From positions 30,347,810 to 30,411,809 of the forward strand of contig NC_133063.1 in the NCBI RefSeq assembly GCF_048771995.1: a stretch of 64,000 nucleotides of DNA, given 5' to 3'. Positions 52,626 through 64,000 of this stretch are shown piece after piece. This stretch comes from Taeniopygia guttata (Eukaryota; Chordata; Aves; Passeriformes; Estrildidae). The position numbers were made by a program, and so were the translations under genes. The notes under the pieces are model-generated. The model made no database searches. It saw nothing but the letters and a program-made list of their open reading frames with translations, and was not told the DNA's origin. How positions within the stretch are numbered: the first letter of the stretch is position 1; each line of letters begins with the position of its first letter.

Positions 52626-54155
52626 AAAAGAAAACTCTGCCACACTCATCCTGACTCCATTTAAGATTTCAGGAGAAGATATCCCTACAAATGAACTTCA
52701 TATATTTTTATACGGTTGCTTTTATTAACTTATAAGCAGTTACAAGGAGAGGAGGGAGATACAGCTAGCGCAGATCTGCTCTTTAGCTCAAATGTAGGAC
52801 AGTCAATTTGTACCATGAGGTTAACAAAATTAAAGAGCACAGCTTCTTGATTTTGTTACACAAGCATTTAAAGTACAGCACAGACACAAAAAGTCCTTGA
52901 GCTTTCCTATTCCCTGTTTCATTGTAATTCTAGCCATAATAAAATGTCTAAACATAAAGGTATCAACTACCTTCTTCTAACTTGACTTTTGGACAGCTAA
53001 GCAAGCTTCAAGGCTCCCACAATATGCTCAGATTTGTCTCTCTTGTCTTCTCATGTCCTTCATCCTGTATCTTCCGCAAAAAACTTCTAGTTTTTAATCT
53101 CATAAAAAACATAATTAATTTTCATATGCCATGAAACCCTACTTAGCTGCCTACAAAATCATTCCAATCATGCCAAAAAGATAACAGAGCTGAAAGTTCT
53201 AGCAACACTATAAATAAGATCAACTCTAGACTACTTGAGACACAGATTTTATGTCTGGAATCCCAAACACTACAAGCTAGAGGCAGCAAAATGTTTTTCG
53301 CCATATCAAAGACATAAAAGTAAACAATGTTTCCACAGAAGAGGATTTTTTAAATTAAAACAGTCCTGCAGTTAGTCATAAAGACAGTACTATATACATC
53401 AGGATTAAACAAAATCTTAATATCAACAGTTACTGACAATAAAACACCAAGATGAGCTAGAACTGAAAAAAAAAATTGCTAAACAGTTGTTAATTTTTGT
53501 TTCAGCTTATAAAGCATAAAGTAAAAAATTAATTTGAAGTGCAGCTGATAAAATGCAGATTTTGTGTTCTGAACAGAGGAAGAAGGATGGAGAATGAGCT
53601 GAAGGTGGGCAAAGGTTCTTCCACATAACCAGATAATTACTTTAATACACTAAGGAAAATGGGCTAAGCATATATACAAAACAAATAACCTTCTGCTGAG
53701 AAGTGGAAGGATATCAAAAACAAACACATATCTAATTATGAATACTCCAAACCAACACAATAATCAGGGCTTAATTACAGGCCATTTAACTAGGCTGACC
53801 TTATCTAGCTTTTTATGCATGCACATACTTACCACTCAGAAAGAATCATCTGCAGCAGATGAGTCAGAAAGGTACAGGTACCTTCTAACACCAAATTACT
53901 ATTTCTCTACATTCTGAAACCACAGTATGTAAACACTCAAAAAAAACCCCATCTGCCAAATGTTTTGCAAAAGATGGGAGGTGTGATTTTGGTACTGATT
54001 GCATACTAGTTAACCATGATATACAAGAGATAACTCTAAACGCATTTCATATAAAATGGTGATGTTTTATTAGTAGCAATTAACACAGCAGCAACTTCCT
54101 CTCTTTTCCCCAAGGCAGAGTAACACCAAAACCCCCTTCATAACATAGCACTATA
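52626..54155. other. No gene seen
   Basis: AT-rich sequence between the CR1 and the next LTR, with no recognisable exon, RNA or repeat. Confidence 0.55.
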
Positions 54156-54525
54156 TGTTGGTTTTGCATGGCCAGGTTTTGGTATTGGGGGCTACAGGGA
54201 TGGCTTCTGTAGGAAGCTGACAGCAGCTTCTCCCATGTCTGGCAGCGCCAATGCCCGCTGGCTCCAGGATGGATGTGCCACTGGCCAAGGCTGGGCCAAT
54301 CACAAATTATGGTAACACCCCTGTGATAACATATTTAAGAAGGAGAAGAAGGTTACTGGGCCAATGAAAATGCGCTCAGAGAAAAGAGGAGTGAGAACGT
54401 GTTAGAGAAACAACTCTGCAGACACCAAAGTCAGTGAAAGAGGGGCAGGAGATGATCCAGGTGCCAAAACAGAGATTTCCCTGCAGCCCGTGGTGCAGCC
54501 TGTGAAAATGCTCTTCAGCACCTGA
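54156..54525 (+). mobile_element. Partial LTR of a passerine-type endogenous retrovirus
   Basis: Begins TGTTGGTTTTGCATGGCCAG and continues with GGGGGCTACAGGGATGGCTT, CCAATGCCCGCTGGCTCCAG, CACTGGCCAAGGCTGGGCCA and the TATA-like AACATATTTAAGAAGG (about 54328-54343), then a GAAACAACTCTGCAGACACC block. This order is that of a common songbird LTR as I remember it. It breaks off near 54525 before any poly(A) signal, so the 3' part of the LTR is missing. No retroviral coding sequence is attached. Confidence 0.75.
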
Positions 54526-55280
54526 AGCCAAAATTTTAATACCCTTTTTTTCAGAATTTTACAATTAACTTCTAGAACTTCAGCTGTACTTGCAGGTAAA
54601 GTAAGTTCTTTAGGTAAGTATAATATTCTGCAGTAATGCCAGCATACTTTGGATAGCCCAGTACTATACATCAAATTGGATCAAACACATCAAACACTCG
54701 AGTATAGGAATTGGGTTGAAAATAATTTACTTGATTTAGAAGCTGAAGAGAAATTCCTCTTCATGGAATCACAGTGGTTACACGCCTCATATTGCATAAT
54801 CAATAATTTAAATGTGGTAACATTTTGTTTGATAAATTTCAATTTGGCATGTGTTTGGATAAAATTATTATCCCCTTTTTAAACACTTTTCTATCTAACA
54901 GGCATTTCTTTTTTTGCCTCACCGAATCACTTATTATTACTTAAAATGCTTGTCAAGGCAACCAAATTACAACACTATCTGTGTGCCATATGTACGCAGG
55001 AGAGGACAATCAGTCACAGGTAACTAATGGATTTTATTTCTACCACCAGAGAGGTATTCCAGCTTCAATTCAATGGACAAATACCTTAACAGATAATGAC
55101 ATGCAGGTATATGCTTTCTCTGTTTGCAGCTTGTTTTTCTGCTTCTCATTACCTTAAAGCGTAGTATATTTCTTCCTTTTACAAGTATTTAGCATGTAGA
55201 AGAATAACATGGATTATAGTTACATGTTTTTCTTCAGTTATTTACAGCTCACCCTGAATATAACTGAGCCCCAGTAACTA

Positions 55281-55308
55281 TTTGGTATTTTGCAGACAAA
55301 ATACCAAA
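55281..55308. repeat. Perfect 12-bp inverted repeat
   Basis: TTTGGTATTTTG, loop CAGA, CAAAATACCAAA. Exact pairing over 12 bp. Confidence 0.85.
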
Positions 55309-58148
55309 CAAGAAAAAAATATATTGTCTGTAAAAATACTTGTTTAGCTTGAAATTTAGTTTACAAGTACCAAAGACACTAAAAGAAGCAAGCATGTAAA
55401 ATCTTCAACTATAGAAGCCAGTTCTATTTAAAACAGTTTGCTTTGCTCTTTGCCATTTCCTGAATTCCTCTTAAGACCTCCCTAGCAAGGGCACACTATT
55501 CAGGCATGCTCCAGTAAGGCTCCAGTACTACAGCAAATCAAATCCATTAATTGAGAAAGACCTAATAAACACACCACACAATAAAATTTTTGCAATTGAT
55601 CAGGTAATAAATATCACAATGCTATGGTAAATGGAAGTTCCACCAGTTCATTCTGGGGTCTTGAGACACAGGTACAGAACAGACCAATTACTCAATTGCA
55701 AACACAGAGAGTCCAGCCCACTGCTCATGAACACACACCTCCATCAGATGATTTAACAGCCATCACTCAGGGTCAGACATATATCCAAATAATTACCATT
55801 AGCCACAGCTGCACCAAGCCTGATTTCCACAGGGCAACACTACTGCACTCCCACATTCTTGACTGTATTATTCCATAAATGGGAGAAAATGCTGGGTTTT
55901 AACATGTCCAGTTTTGTTGGTCCCACTATTGTCAGCATACAGCACATCAATGCCAGCTAAGGGTATTATCATCAAAAAAGCCATGTAGCACCTTTTAAGT
56001 CCCTGTAAGATTTGCTCAAGGGCTGAGATATTTACTAGTCATTATCTGTATTTCCAAATAAAAATGTATTGAAATTAAGGACAGCTTTAACTCCTTTTTC
56101 ATTTAAAAGCTATGCATTTTACATACATCTTGCACACCTGCCTTACTACAGAGATTCCAGGAACCTCCACACTGAAATGAAGAAAGAAGTGATGTTTTGG
56201 CTAGAAGTGACAGTCAATGATCAGTTCAGACAACAGCACCTGAAACACTGAATTAACAATTTCTAACATAAATCCTGTATTCCACACACTCTTCCCCTTC
56301 TTTGAGGCTTGTTAGAGATGCTTAGGAAACAGCCAAGTGCTGCCTGCCACTGCTCTGCAAATTATACACCTCAGTCTCAGAGCACAGAGCTCACTTCTCA
56401 GTGGGGCTGAGGTCAATCTCTAAGTTTAAAAAGGAAATTCTGGTTTGAGCAAAACATTACTTGAGAAAGACAATGTAAAACTGCTGTGTGAAACCTCTTG
56501 TGTACATGCTTAACTGAAAAATACCATCTTAACTTTCACTTGAACACAGGTAACATTTACTTTGGGTCTTATGATCTGATGACATTGGAAGCATAAGAGG
56601 AAAAAATCCCCAAGTAATTTCCAACCATACTCACTTTTAGTGATTGCAAAGCCAATAAAAATAAAGAGGCCTAGAATCTGCACTGCATTACAGTTGAAGA
56701 ATGTTGTAAGTATTTTTATCACAAATAGAATTGACAACATGGCTGTGAGTAGATGGACACTAAAAAACCCCCAGACCAGCCCAAAAAACTCCCCAGGTTC
56801 CTTCGACATTAAATCATAGCTCCTGGAGCACCACAATTTGTGTATTTGTGATACTCCAAAGAAAAACAAGAGCATTAGAATCTGTCAGGTTGAGATACAC
56901 ATTACCGAAATTTGCCTTGACACTTTTTTAAGGTATATTGTGTACAAAGAATACTTCCCCTACAAGAAAATTCTTCCTATATACTTATTTTCAGTAAAAT
57001 TTCGTTCTGTTCATCAGTTCAATCTGATTCACAAAATGTGACAAACACAGTGTAAGAAATTTGTCAGTGGGACAAGATGAAAGTAGTTTAAATGATCAGT
57101 CTAATACAAGGAAAATATAAAAAATTACAAGAAATGTACCTACGAAGGCAGTGGGGAAAGAAAGACAAAATGAAAAGAATCACAGTACCATCTATTTGCC
57201 TTATAATTTATCTTAAGGATGTAAAGCTGTAATCAAATTTACCCAGAACATGGTTACAGCTGCTAGAAAGTAATAAATACAGAAAAATCTATGAAAAGTT
57301 ACTACCAATCTTTTAGATTAAGTAGGTAATTTTAAAGGATATATACAATGGCAAGACCATGACAAATACCATTTGGTGACTTTTTTCTCCTTTTCATTTT
57401 TGTAGTGTTCATGTACAAAAATTAACAAAAAACATAAAGGTGAATCCTAGCCCAAAACCTCTATTATGAATTAAACTCAAAAACAAACATCTGCAACTTA
57501 GAAGAAAATTCATCCTAAGATGTAACTTATCTCAAACCAGCCACTGTTTATAAACTGCTACTTCAGTATTAGTTTTGGATAAAACTACGCTGTAAGGATG
57601 CATCATCTGCCTTAATGCTAATTAGGCATTTTACTGTCCATCACTTGGAGGACTTGCCTTGTTGTACCAAAATATGAATGACCAAAGTTGAAATTTGATT
57701 ATCTGCTCAACCTTTTCAAGCAGCAAGTATTATTCTTTACCTAGCAGCAACTACTTAAAGAAAACTCAAAACATATAAATTAAAGCCATGGAGCACACTG
57801 AAATCTAGATTTAGTCAGACTAGGCAAGTTTGTATTTAACGGAAATGAGCAGCTTCCTGTACAGGGCAAAGAGCAAGCAATTTCCATTTCAAGCTGCAGT
57901 ATTTTGTGTTCCTGCAAAGATCTGCACCATAACTTCTATTTCAATAGTATTCCAGGTGAAATTTGCTTTCAGGTGAACTAGAGACACTAAATGTACTAGA
58001 ACCTTTTAGCTCAAGTACTAAATGCAAACGTACTAGAACACTTCAGTTCCTTGTTCCTGCTTCTAAGCATATTCCAAGTTCGCAAAGTTTTGTCTTCCAA
58101 ATACAGGGCTCATACCTCTTTCCACCGCAACACTTCTCCTCTCCAGAA

Positions 58149-58187
58149 TTTTTTTTTTTTTTTTTTTTGGCTTGGCTTGGCTTGGCT
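58149..58187. repeat. Poly-T run plus (GGCTT) repeat
   Basis: Twenty T followed by nearly four copies of GGCTT. A simple repeat; the T run could be an old retrotransposed poly(A) tail on the minus strand, but no element body is recognisable. Confidence 0.85.
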
Positions 58188-59077
58188 CCACTCTTTCAAA
58201 GCAAATTTCCTATTTAGAGCTTACAAAAGATAAACAGAGCTGGCAGCACTCAACGTAGCCAGTGAGTGTGAAAACGACTGCTGAGAGAAGTTTTGACCAG
58301 GCTGTTTGTAACGTGAGTGGTTTCACTGACCAGTTACACAAAAAATTGCAAAGGAGCGTAACTGAAACAAGACACGTGCTGAGAGGGGGAAGCATCACCT
58401 GGACTTTACCCGTGCTCAGGTAAAGCGAACACGTACCTCTAGAGACACACAGAGGTTTGGAAGGTCTGACCATTCAGGTTTCTAAAAAGGAAGAGTCCAC
58501 ACTGAACTGTGATCTCCCTTATTTAATTAACAGTATGTAAATAAGATACAACTAAGCCTATAGGCGGAACTTCAGGAGCAGTATTTCAAAGCCAAACTGG
58601 CACGTCTCAGAAAAGTTTCTTTTATCACCACCGTGCAGACTTCAGCTGCACCACCACGCTTGCCTCTGCCTCAAGAGCTACAGGTCAGTCCTGCGCACCC
58701 CGGCACACGCGGACATGGAGCACGGTTCACTCTGGGTGAAAGCACAGACATTTCTGGGAAAACAGCGGAAAGCTAGCTCAGAGAAGCGGAGGAGTTTCGG
58801 TCTCCCCGAGCAAAGCAGAGCAGAGCAGCCTTCACCCAAGCATACTGGCGGTGAGGAAACTCTCCCCGCGTGGTTCCGGGCAGCTCCCACCTGGAGCGCG
58901 GTACCGGGACCAGCCGGGACAGGACGCGGCAGCGACCCTGCCCCAGACCCAGCGCTGCACTTCGGCCCCCGGGATGAGCCCGGCGCTCTGCCGGGATCGC
59001 CGCCGGGTCGCCCGCCCCGCCGCCGCTCTCGGCCGCGGCTGCCGCGGGCGCGCAGGGCAGGAGCAGGGGGCGCCCGG

Positions 59078-59262
59078 CGCGGAGGGAACGGGCCGGGCCG
59101 GGGCCCCGCGGAGCGCACGGCGGCACTCACTCACTGTGTGCGCGGAGGGAACGGGCCGGGCCGGGGCCCCGCGGAGCGCACGGCGGCACTCACTCACTGT
59201 GTGCGCGGAGGGAACGGGCCGGGCCGGGGCCCCGCGGAGCGCACGGCGGCACTCACTGTGTG
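59078..59262 (-). repeat. 63-bp tandem repeat, three copies, each with a splice donor
   Basis: The unit starting CGCGGAGGGAACGGGCCGGG begins at 59078, 59141 and 59204 (period 63); the third copy lacks 4 bp of an ACTC repeat. Read on the minus strand each unit junction is CACACA|GTGAGT, with donor GT at 59256, 59197 and 59134. The copies look essentially identical, so the triplication is recent or being homogenised. Confidence 0.93.
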
Positions 59263-59410
59263 CGCGGCGGCGGCGGTGCCGAGGGCAGCGGGCGGCGGCG
59301 GCGGCTCGGGGCTCCCCGCCGGGACCGGGCGGGGCACGATCCCGCCCCGGCCCTGCCCCGCGCTCGCCCCGGGCCGGGGCGGGGCCGCTCGAGCCCCGCG
59401 CCGCCTCTCG
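59257..59410 (-). other. TNFAIP8: Candidate distal noncoding first exon of TNFAIP8 (short isoform)
   Basis: Minus-strand sequence ending ...CGCGCACACA at 59257 followed by GTGAGT. Joined to the main exon (which starts TGGCC) it makes CACACATGGCC, creating an ATG that begins MATDVFNSK and predicts 188 residues, the known length of a mammalian short isoform. The exon itself has no ATG in this frame between a stop at 59425-59423 and the junction. The frame stays open (52 codons) but has no AUG, so the junction ATG is the likely start. The transcription start is not determinable from sequence alone. Confidence 0.55.
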
Positions 59411-60084
59411 CACAAGCGGCAGCTACCAAACCCTAAATACAAGCGTTTGTGTCTACCGTGCTGCATGCAGAGGCGGTTTTGGCAGCAGCTTGCTGCGAGC
59501 CTGGAGAGATTCATGCTCTGCTCTTGCCCATGGCTCACGTAGGAGCTCCCAGGAGTTAAAATCTTGAACAGTATTAGGCCAGAGAGATGGGGAATTTGTG
59601 CCAGGAAGATGCTAATTCCAGGTCTGGCAGGGGCAATAACTGGTTAGCAGAACCTGGTCCGTACAGCTCTGCTGGGACAGACTGTGAAAAACAGCAGCTC
59701 ACACGCCCATCGACGAAGAAAGAACATCCCAAGTTACGGGACAGACGGCCTTTGCAACCACCAACAGGCTCCAGAGCTCCCCTGTGGATACCAGCCCCAT
59801 GGGCTGTATAAAGACAATACTGCTCAATGACCTATGGGGAGGTTAACAAAGCTTGAAAAGAAGGATGTACTACTGTTAGTGGATACAAAAAATGACAAAT
59901 TCGGAGACCACGAGGACATCAGGCAGAACTCCCAAGATAAGGAAGACACCAATAAATCCCATTCAGCAAATGTGCAATTCAAGAAATCCACCGACTCAAA
60001 AAAAGAGAAAGAATTAATTAGTACAGAAAGCAATGGAATCATTAAGCAGTAGAAGATAGGATACTAACTAGAGAACTATGCAAC
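59411..60084. other. Upstream flank of CpG island, unrecognised
   Basis: Moderate GC falling to AT-rich. A Lys/Asp/Ser-rich 72-codon frame at 59834-60052 (plus) is hydrophilic but not recognisable. May be the internal part of a degraded retroelement whose LTR-like end follows. Confidence 0.3.
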
Positions 60085-60425
60085 TTGTAGCCAATAAGCA
60101 TGGTTTGCTTTGTTTGCTAAAACACCTAGTGAAAAATTTTCATAGTCAGTGAACTGCCATAGTCAGTGAAAAATTTTCATAGTCTGTTTCATCTTGTGTA
60201 CCCAGCACCCCTTCCTGCACAGAACTTACCAAAAGAAGTATGAATTAAGTCCCCTCATCCCACCACTGAGAAGCCCAGGATGAAAAAGGATCAACAGGAC
60301 ACTGCTGGATATGTGGGTGGTGACTGTCTTCTGCTGGCTCTCTCTCTCTTTCCCCTACACACTAAAAGCTACAAATAAAAGTCAGTATTGTTGACTGGCA
60401 TTTTGTCTCGTTTGCTCCTTAATTT
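60085..60425 (+). mobile_element. Possible LTR 3' end
   Basis: A pyrimidine-rich CTCTCTCTCTTTCCCC block, then AAATAAAAG (around 60373) and a T/G-rich segment ending near TTTGCTCCTTAATTTGAGC resemble the U3/R/U5 order of an LTR. The 5' border is a guess. I cannot name a family. Confidence 0.35.
60128..60184. repeat. 20-bp direct repeat, 37-bp period
   Basis: AGTGAAAAATTTTCATAGTC occurs at 60128-60147 and exactly again at 60165-60184; the CATAGTCAGTG motif between them is also repeated. Local duplication. Confidence 0.9.
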
Positions 60426-63400
60426 GAGCATCTCTCACTTATCAGATCATAACAAATGCATTCATACTTGTACATCTGCTAGAGGTGGCTGGAGAAGTGG
60501 ATGAAGCTCCCCAAGACCTTCACAGGTTTTCAAGCTTAAATGAAACAAAAAAATATTCAAACGTCAAGTTGTGGCAGACAACAGAAAGTGCCATTACTGC
60601 ATCAGCCTCATTACACTGCAAAATAATTTCATTTTGCTCAGTTTTGTTACTTATATGTAAAAAAAAAAAAAAAACAACAAACAAACAAACCCCACAAAAA
60701 CAAACCCCCAGCAACCAGTCCCCCTCCCAAACACCAGAAAGTTAGAAAACGATAAAGTGTGAGACCATAATGCATTAAAAAAAATCAAAATCATCCATAT
60801 TTTAGAGCTAGAAATGGGAGGAATAAGAAACACTATGAAACTTGGTAAATCAATCTCTTTATTTTATAGAAAGTAGTTTGATCAATATGCCGAACCATTA
60901 CCGATGGTTTTGCTATTATTAGTAAAAATAAACATTTGAAAATTACCTTGGAGAATATATAATCTCCAAGCTTATTTCCCCTTAATCACTGTTGCTTTTT
61001 TAATAACTATTGCATCTAATCTAACACTGGGTGCTCTTAATAGGAAGGGGGTACCTAGTGCAGGATATCGCCATAGTTTATTTCCTGCAACTGGTTCTGA
61101 GGTTCCTAAAATGCAGTAGAACATGTATGACCTCACCCTGCACCACCCTGGCGCAGTACAAAATCTGCATTTCTTCCACCTTTCTCCATGAACATCTGCA
61201 ATGTCAGCTGTCAGCTGAGAATTTTCTGGTGTAAAGTCACCCAGCAAGCCAGTTTAAGTACCTAGATGGCCAGAGTTTTAACTTTCACAAGTTGCTGAAG
61301 TAATCACGAAGAACTTGGATCATGTGTCTAAGGTAACAGAATCAGTTAGCAACACAAGAATGACACACTGACAGTATTATGTACTGCTACAAATACAAAC
61401 ATAAGTCACAGCTCCCACTCTATGATATTTAAAAGGGGCATTATCAACTACAAGCTAAATTATTTTGTCTGGACAAAACAGTATTATTGATTAAACACTG
61501 CCAGAAGTAAATTTCACATTTAATTTGTGCACATGGCTACTGTAAGCACTGGGACCTCTGTAGGCTCTAGTACCCTTAAGTTTGAGTAACTTGCATAGCA
61601 ACAGGGAAAAAGTATTAATTGCTGGAGGACAAAAGTCAGTGAAGTTAAGGGCAACAGCCAGAGGATTCTGAGTTCAGTTCTTCTCCAATGACTACATTCA
61701 AAGTTGAGAGTGTCCCTTTAGAAGTTTCACATACAACAGAATTTAACTCATTTTTACTCCATCATTACAAGAAAGTGGACAATTTGTCTTACAATAGTTA
61801 AACATCAAAGAACAATATGCAAGTTAACAACTGATCTGTAAATGAAATAGCAGCAACATGGAACTGTAGAAGGTTGAGTTTCTGCAGGATTTATTGGAAA
61901 GATTATAAAGGTGTGGCAAATACACTGTGATTTTACATAATTTAGTTTCAGGGATAGCTTATGGTAACTATAAACATTACTGAAAATGCCTGGTCAAGGT
62001 CAGTAATTTTCTGGTATAAGCCTAAGTTTGCCAAGATTTCTCAAAGTGCAGCTTTACTCAGAAAAATGACAACATTTTATATCATGGCAAATTGCATTTA
62101 AAATCTGCTCAGTTTGCAGACGGTAAGACAACTTCTTGTGATTGCCAGTACAACAGATTTGAGCTTGAAGTATTAAAGCTAATAAGATATAAATATTTAA
62201 GGACAAAACATCAAGGACATAATTATATAATACTGCCATGATTTTTGCACGTGTAACTTTGTTAGTTCAGTGGGTGTATAAAACTGACACATTTATATAA
62301 AGCAGCTACAAAGTCATGGTTTCAGTTGATTCTAAAGCAGTGTGCTACAGTTTATCCCCCTGATTTCCTTCTTCCACAAGAATAAAAAGTATTAGAAATT
62401 CAGCCACTGAGCAGATAACTCATACTCATTGGGCAAGTCTATTTTGTAAGGTGGTGTCACTTTTAGTCACTTTTCTGGTCCATCACTGTACTTAAACTGT
62501 TTTGAAATCATGTTCAATTTCAATCTCTAAGTGTTAAGGAAGAACAATTACAATTGAATCACTGAACAGCTGTACCAGTTTGAAATGCTGTCACATGTTT
62601 CCTCATGGTAAAACATTCACATTCTGTTATTGCACAATTTGAAAATTCAGGTTATGTGCATAAAAACCTTCATAGTGTTTGCACTGCAACTTGCGAAACA
62701 TACATTTAAAATGACCTTAATACATTTTACAAAATCTTTTTAAACAACTTTATATTCTTAAGATAAAAGCATCCTGAGAATGTTACATAGTTCACTATAC
62801 AAGCCCTTCATTTCTGCTATGCTTTATTTATCCCCATAGTTCCTAATTTGACAGGTTTCTTTTACAGTTAGTATCTTGGTGCTTTATTTCACAAAATATC
62901 TTTTAGCAAAAAAGTACACCATTGGCATTCAAGTAATCCAGCCTCATATCTAATTTACAAATTAAACCTTTGTCAACTCTCAAGTAAGGAAAAACAAACC
63001 AAAAATAAACAGAAACAGTTTAGCTGACTTAAAAAAAAAAAAAGTAAAGGCCTTGTGCATTAATAATTTGGTCAAACATTTAAGTTATGCAGTTAAATAT
63101 TTTGGCAAAAAAAAAGCCCTCTACATCTATACTTCTCAGTTTATTTTCTTTCATCTGACACCAGATGTAAACATAAACATCAAGAAAGAAAGACTGACAG
63201 TGCAGAAGTACTTTGCAGTTGAACTAGTTTTCTTTTTTAAAGTACTTAGAAAAAACAGACATAAAAGAATGTAAGTGCTAAGAATGGACTATTTGGGCTA
63301 AATAAAAGTCTTACCAGAAAAAAAAGTAAAAATAAATTAGGTTGGGTTTTTCTTTTTTTCCCTCTACAGACATCTAAATAAATAATCTCTGAAGAAATTC

Positions 63401-63868
63401 TAGCACCGTAACCCAAAGCAGTATCTTCCTGTATCTTTTTGATCAAGTCTAAGGCTTCATACATAATCTTGACTATTTTACTAGGAAGATATCCATTCAT
63501 ATTTACATTTTAGTTTTGTAAAGGGAGTGTTCAGGGTTAAAAATACATTATTTTTAAAAGGTCAGCCTGCCATCCTGATGGCAGTGATTCAAGCTATAGA
63601 ACAGAAGACAAGTTACAGAACATCCTTCAGTTTTTTATACTCTAGATGAGAGGAAGGAGATCAGGCAAGTTAAGAGAGGTAAACAGCCTGGATTTCAGGA
63701 ATGGAGAGAAAAAGTGGCTCGTTATATGAATGTCTGCATGAACAGGAATATTCACTCCTGGAGACTTTGTTTCTCTTCTGCACATAGGTATACATTTTTA
63801 TTGTTGGCTGACTAAACAAATTGAGAAGAGAGACAGTTATGGCTGCCACAGTGAAAAAACATTACCTA
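60426..63868. other. Upstream flank, no gene confirmed
   Basis: AT-rich. In mammals the next gene upstream is DMXL1 in the same orientation, so its 3' UTR could lie here on the minus strand, but no DMXL1 coding end is recognisable. A minus-strand frame at 61.0-61.25 kb and another at 63.25-63.5 kb stay open for 84-91 codons; only the second has an exon-like look. Confidence 0.5.
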
Positions 63869-63945
63869 AGGTTTCCATCAGGACTGACATGCTTTTACAA
63901 GGTGGCAGGTTTCCATCAGGACTGACATGCTTTTACAAGGTGGCA
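63869..63945. repeat. 38-bp tandem duplication
   Basis: A 38-bp unit beginning AGGTTTCCATCAGGACTGAC is present twice head to tail, at 63869-63906 and 63907-63944, with no difference seen. Very recent duplication or polymorphic copy number. Confidence 0.93.
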
Positions 63946-64000
63946 AGGTGTTGAATATAAGCAGAGGTCATGCCCAGAATGGTACACTCCAGGTGAGAGT

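Larger units (their letters stand above)
54526..58789. other. AT-rich stretch just 3' of the distal CpG island
   Basis: No gene supported. A hydrophobic 121-codon minus-strand frame (56510-56875) starts with ATG, but its Phe/Leu/Ile richness is what AT-rich noncoding DNA gives. A foldback lies at 55.28 kb, and a 20-nt T run followed by GGCTT repeats at 58149-58187. Confidence 0.55.
58790..59410 (-). promoter_or_regulatory. TNFAIP8: Strong CpG island, probable distal TNFAIP8 promoter
   Basis: Dense in CpG and far richer in G+C than anything else in the window, with GC boxes such as GGGGCGGGG at 59376-59384. Its position about 36 kb upstream of exon 1, on the side expected for TNFAIP8, fits the distal promoter known for the mammalian gene. 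Long open frames on both strands across it are due to composition and to the internal repeat. A promoter for an unrecognised plus-strand transcript, or bidirectional activity, is also possible. Confidence 0.75.

Noticed and set aside
56510-56875. 121-codon hydrophobic frame with ATG on the minus strand
   Set aside because: Looks like a membrane protein, but its Phe/Leu/Ile richness is expected of AT-rich noncoding DNA and no family is recognised.
58678-59567. Long open frames (up to 275 codons) on both strands of the CpG island
   Set aside because: Arg/Pro/Ala/Gly-rich frames with a repeated block from the 63-bp tandem repeat; stop codons are rare at this GC content. The 193-codon minus frame begins at a GTG, not an ATG.
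60972-61247. 91-codon minus-strand frame with mixed composition, considered as a DMXL1 exon
   Set aside because: It does not resemble the WD-repeat C-terminus of DMXL1 or any protein I know.

Overview
The window is AT-rich vertebrate nuclear DNA, almost certainly from a bird and probably a songbird. The evidence is truncated CR1 LINEs, several LTRs that resemble passerine endogenous retrovirus LTRs (recognised from memory, not by a search), and one very well conserved vertebrate gene split by a long intron.

The only gene I can support is TNFAIP8 (TIPE family, DUF758/TNFAIP8 domain) on the minus strand. Its main coding exon is at 4246-4811, preceded by a textbook acceptor. A small first coding exon is at 22809-22839, inside a moderate CpG-rich promoter region. 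Spliced together they give 198 residues, the length of the standard vertebrate isoform. A much stronger CpG island at about 58.8-59.4 kb is very likely a distal alternative TNFAIP8 promoter. On the minus strand it holds three tandem copies of the same splice donor (ACA|GTGAGT). Splicing any of them to the main exon, which starts with TG, would create an ATG across the junction and give a 188-residue isoform, matching the known short mammalian isoform.

Layout: 1-4245 is the 3' UTR and downstream flank; 4246-4811 is the main exon; 4812-22808 is an intron with several foldback repeats, including a perfect 88-bp inverted repeat; 22.2-23.3 kb is the proximal promoter and exon 1; 23.3-59.1 kb is upstream or intronic DNA holding a diverged 190-bp direct duplication, two CR1 fragments, three LTRs and small tandem repeats; 59.08-59.26 kb is the triplicated donor unit; 59.4-64 kb is upstream flank with one possible LTR, small duplications and one weak exon-like frame. 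In mammals the neighbours are DMXL1 (upstream) and HSD17B4 (downstream), but I recognise no exon of either. No tRNA, rRNA, CRISPR or other RNA gene was seen. Apart from the TNFAIP8 exons, the open reading frames look like chance frames or pieces of repeats.
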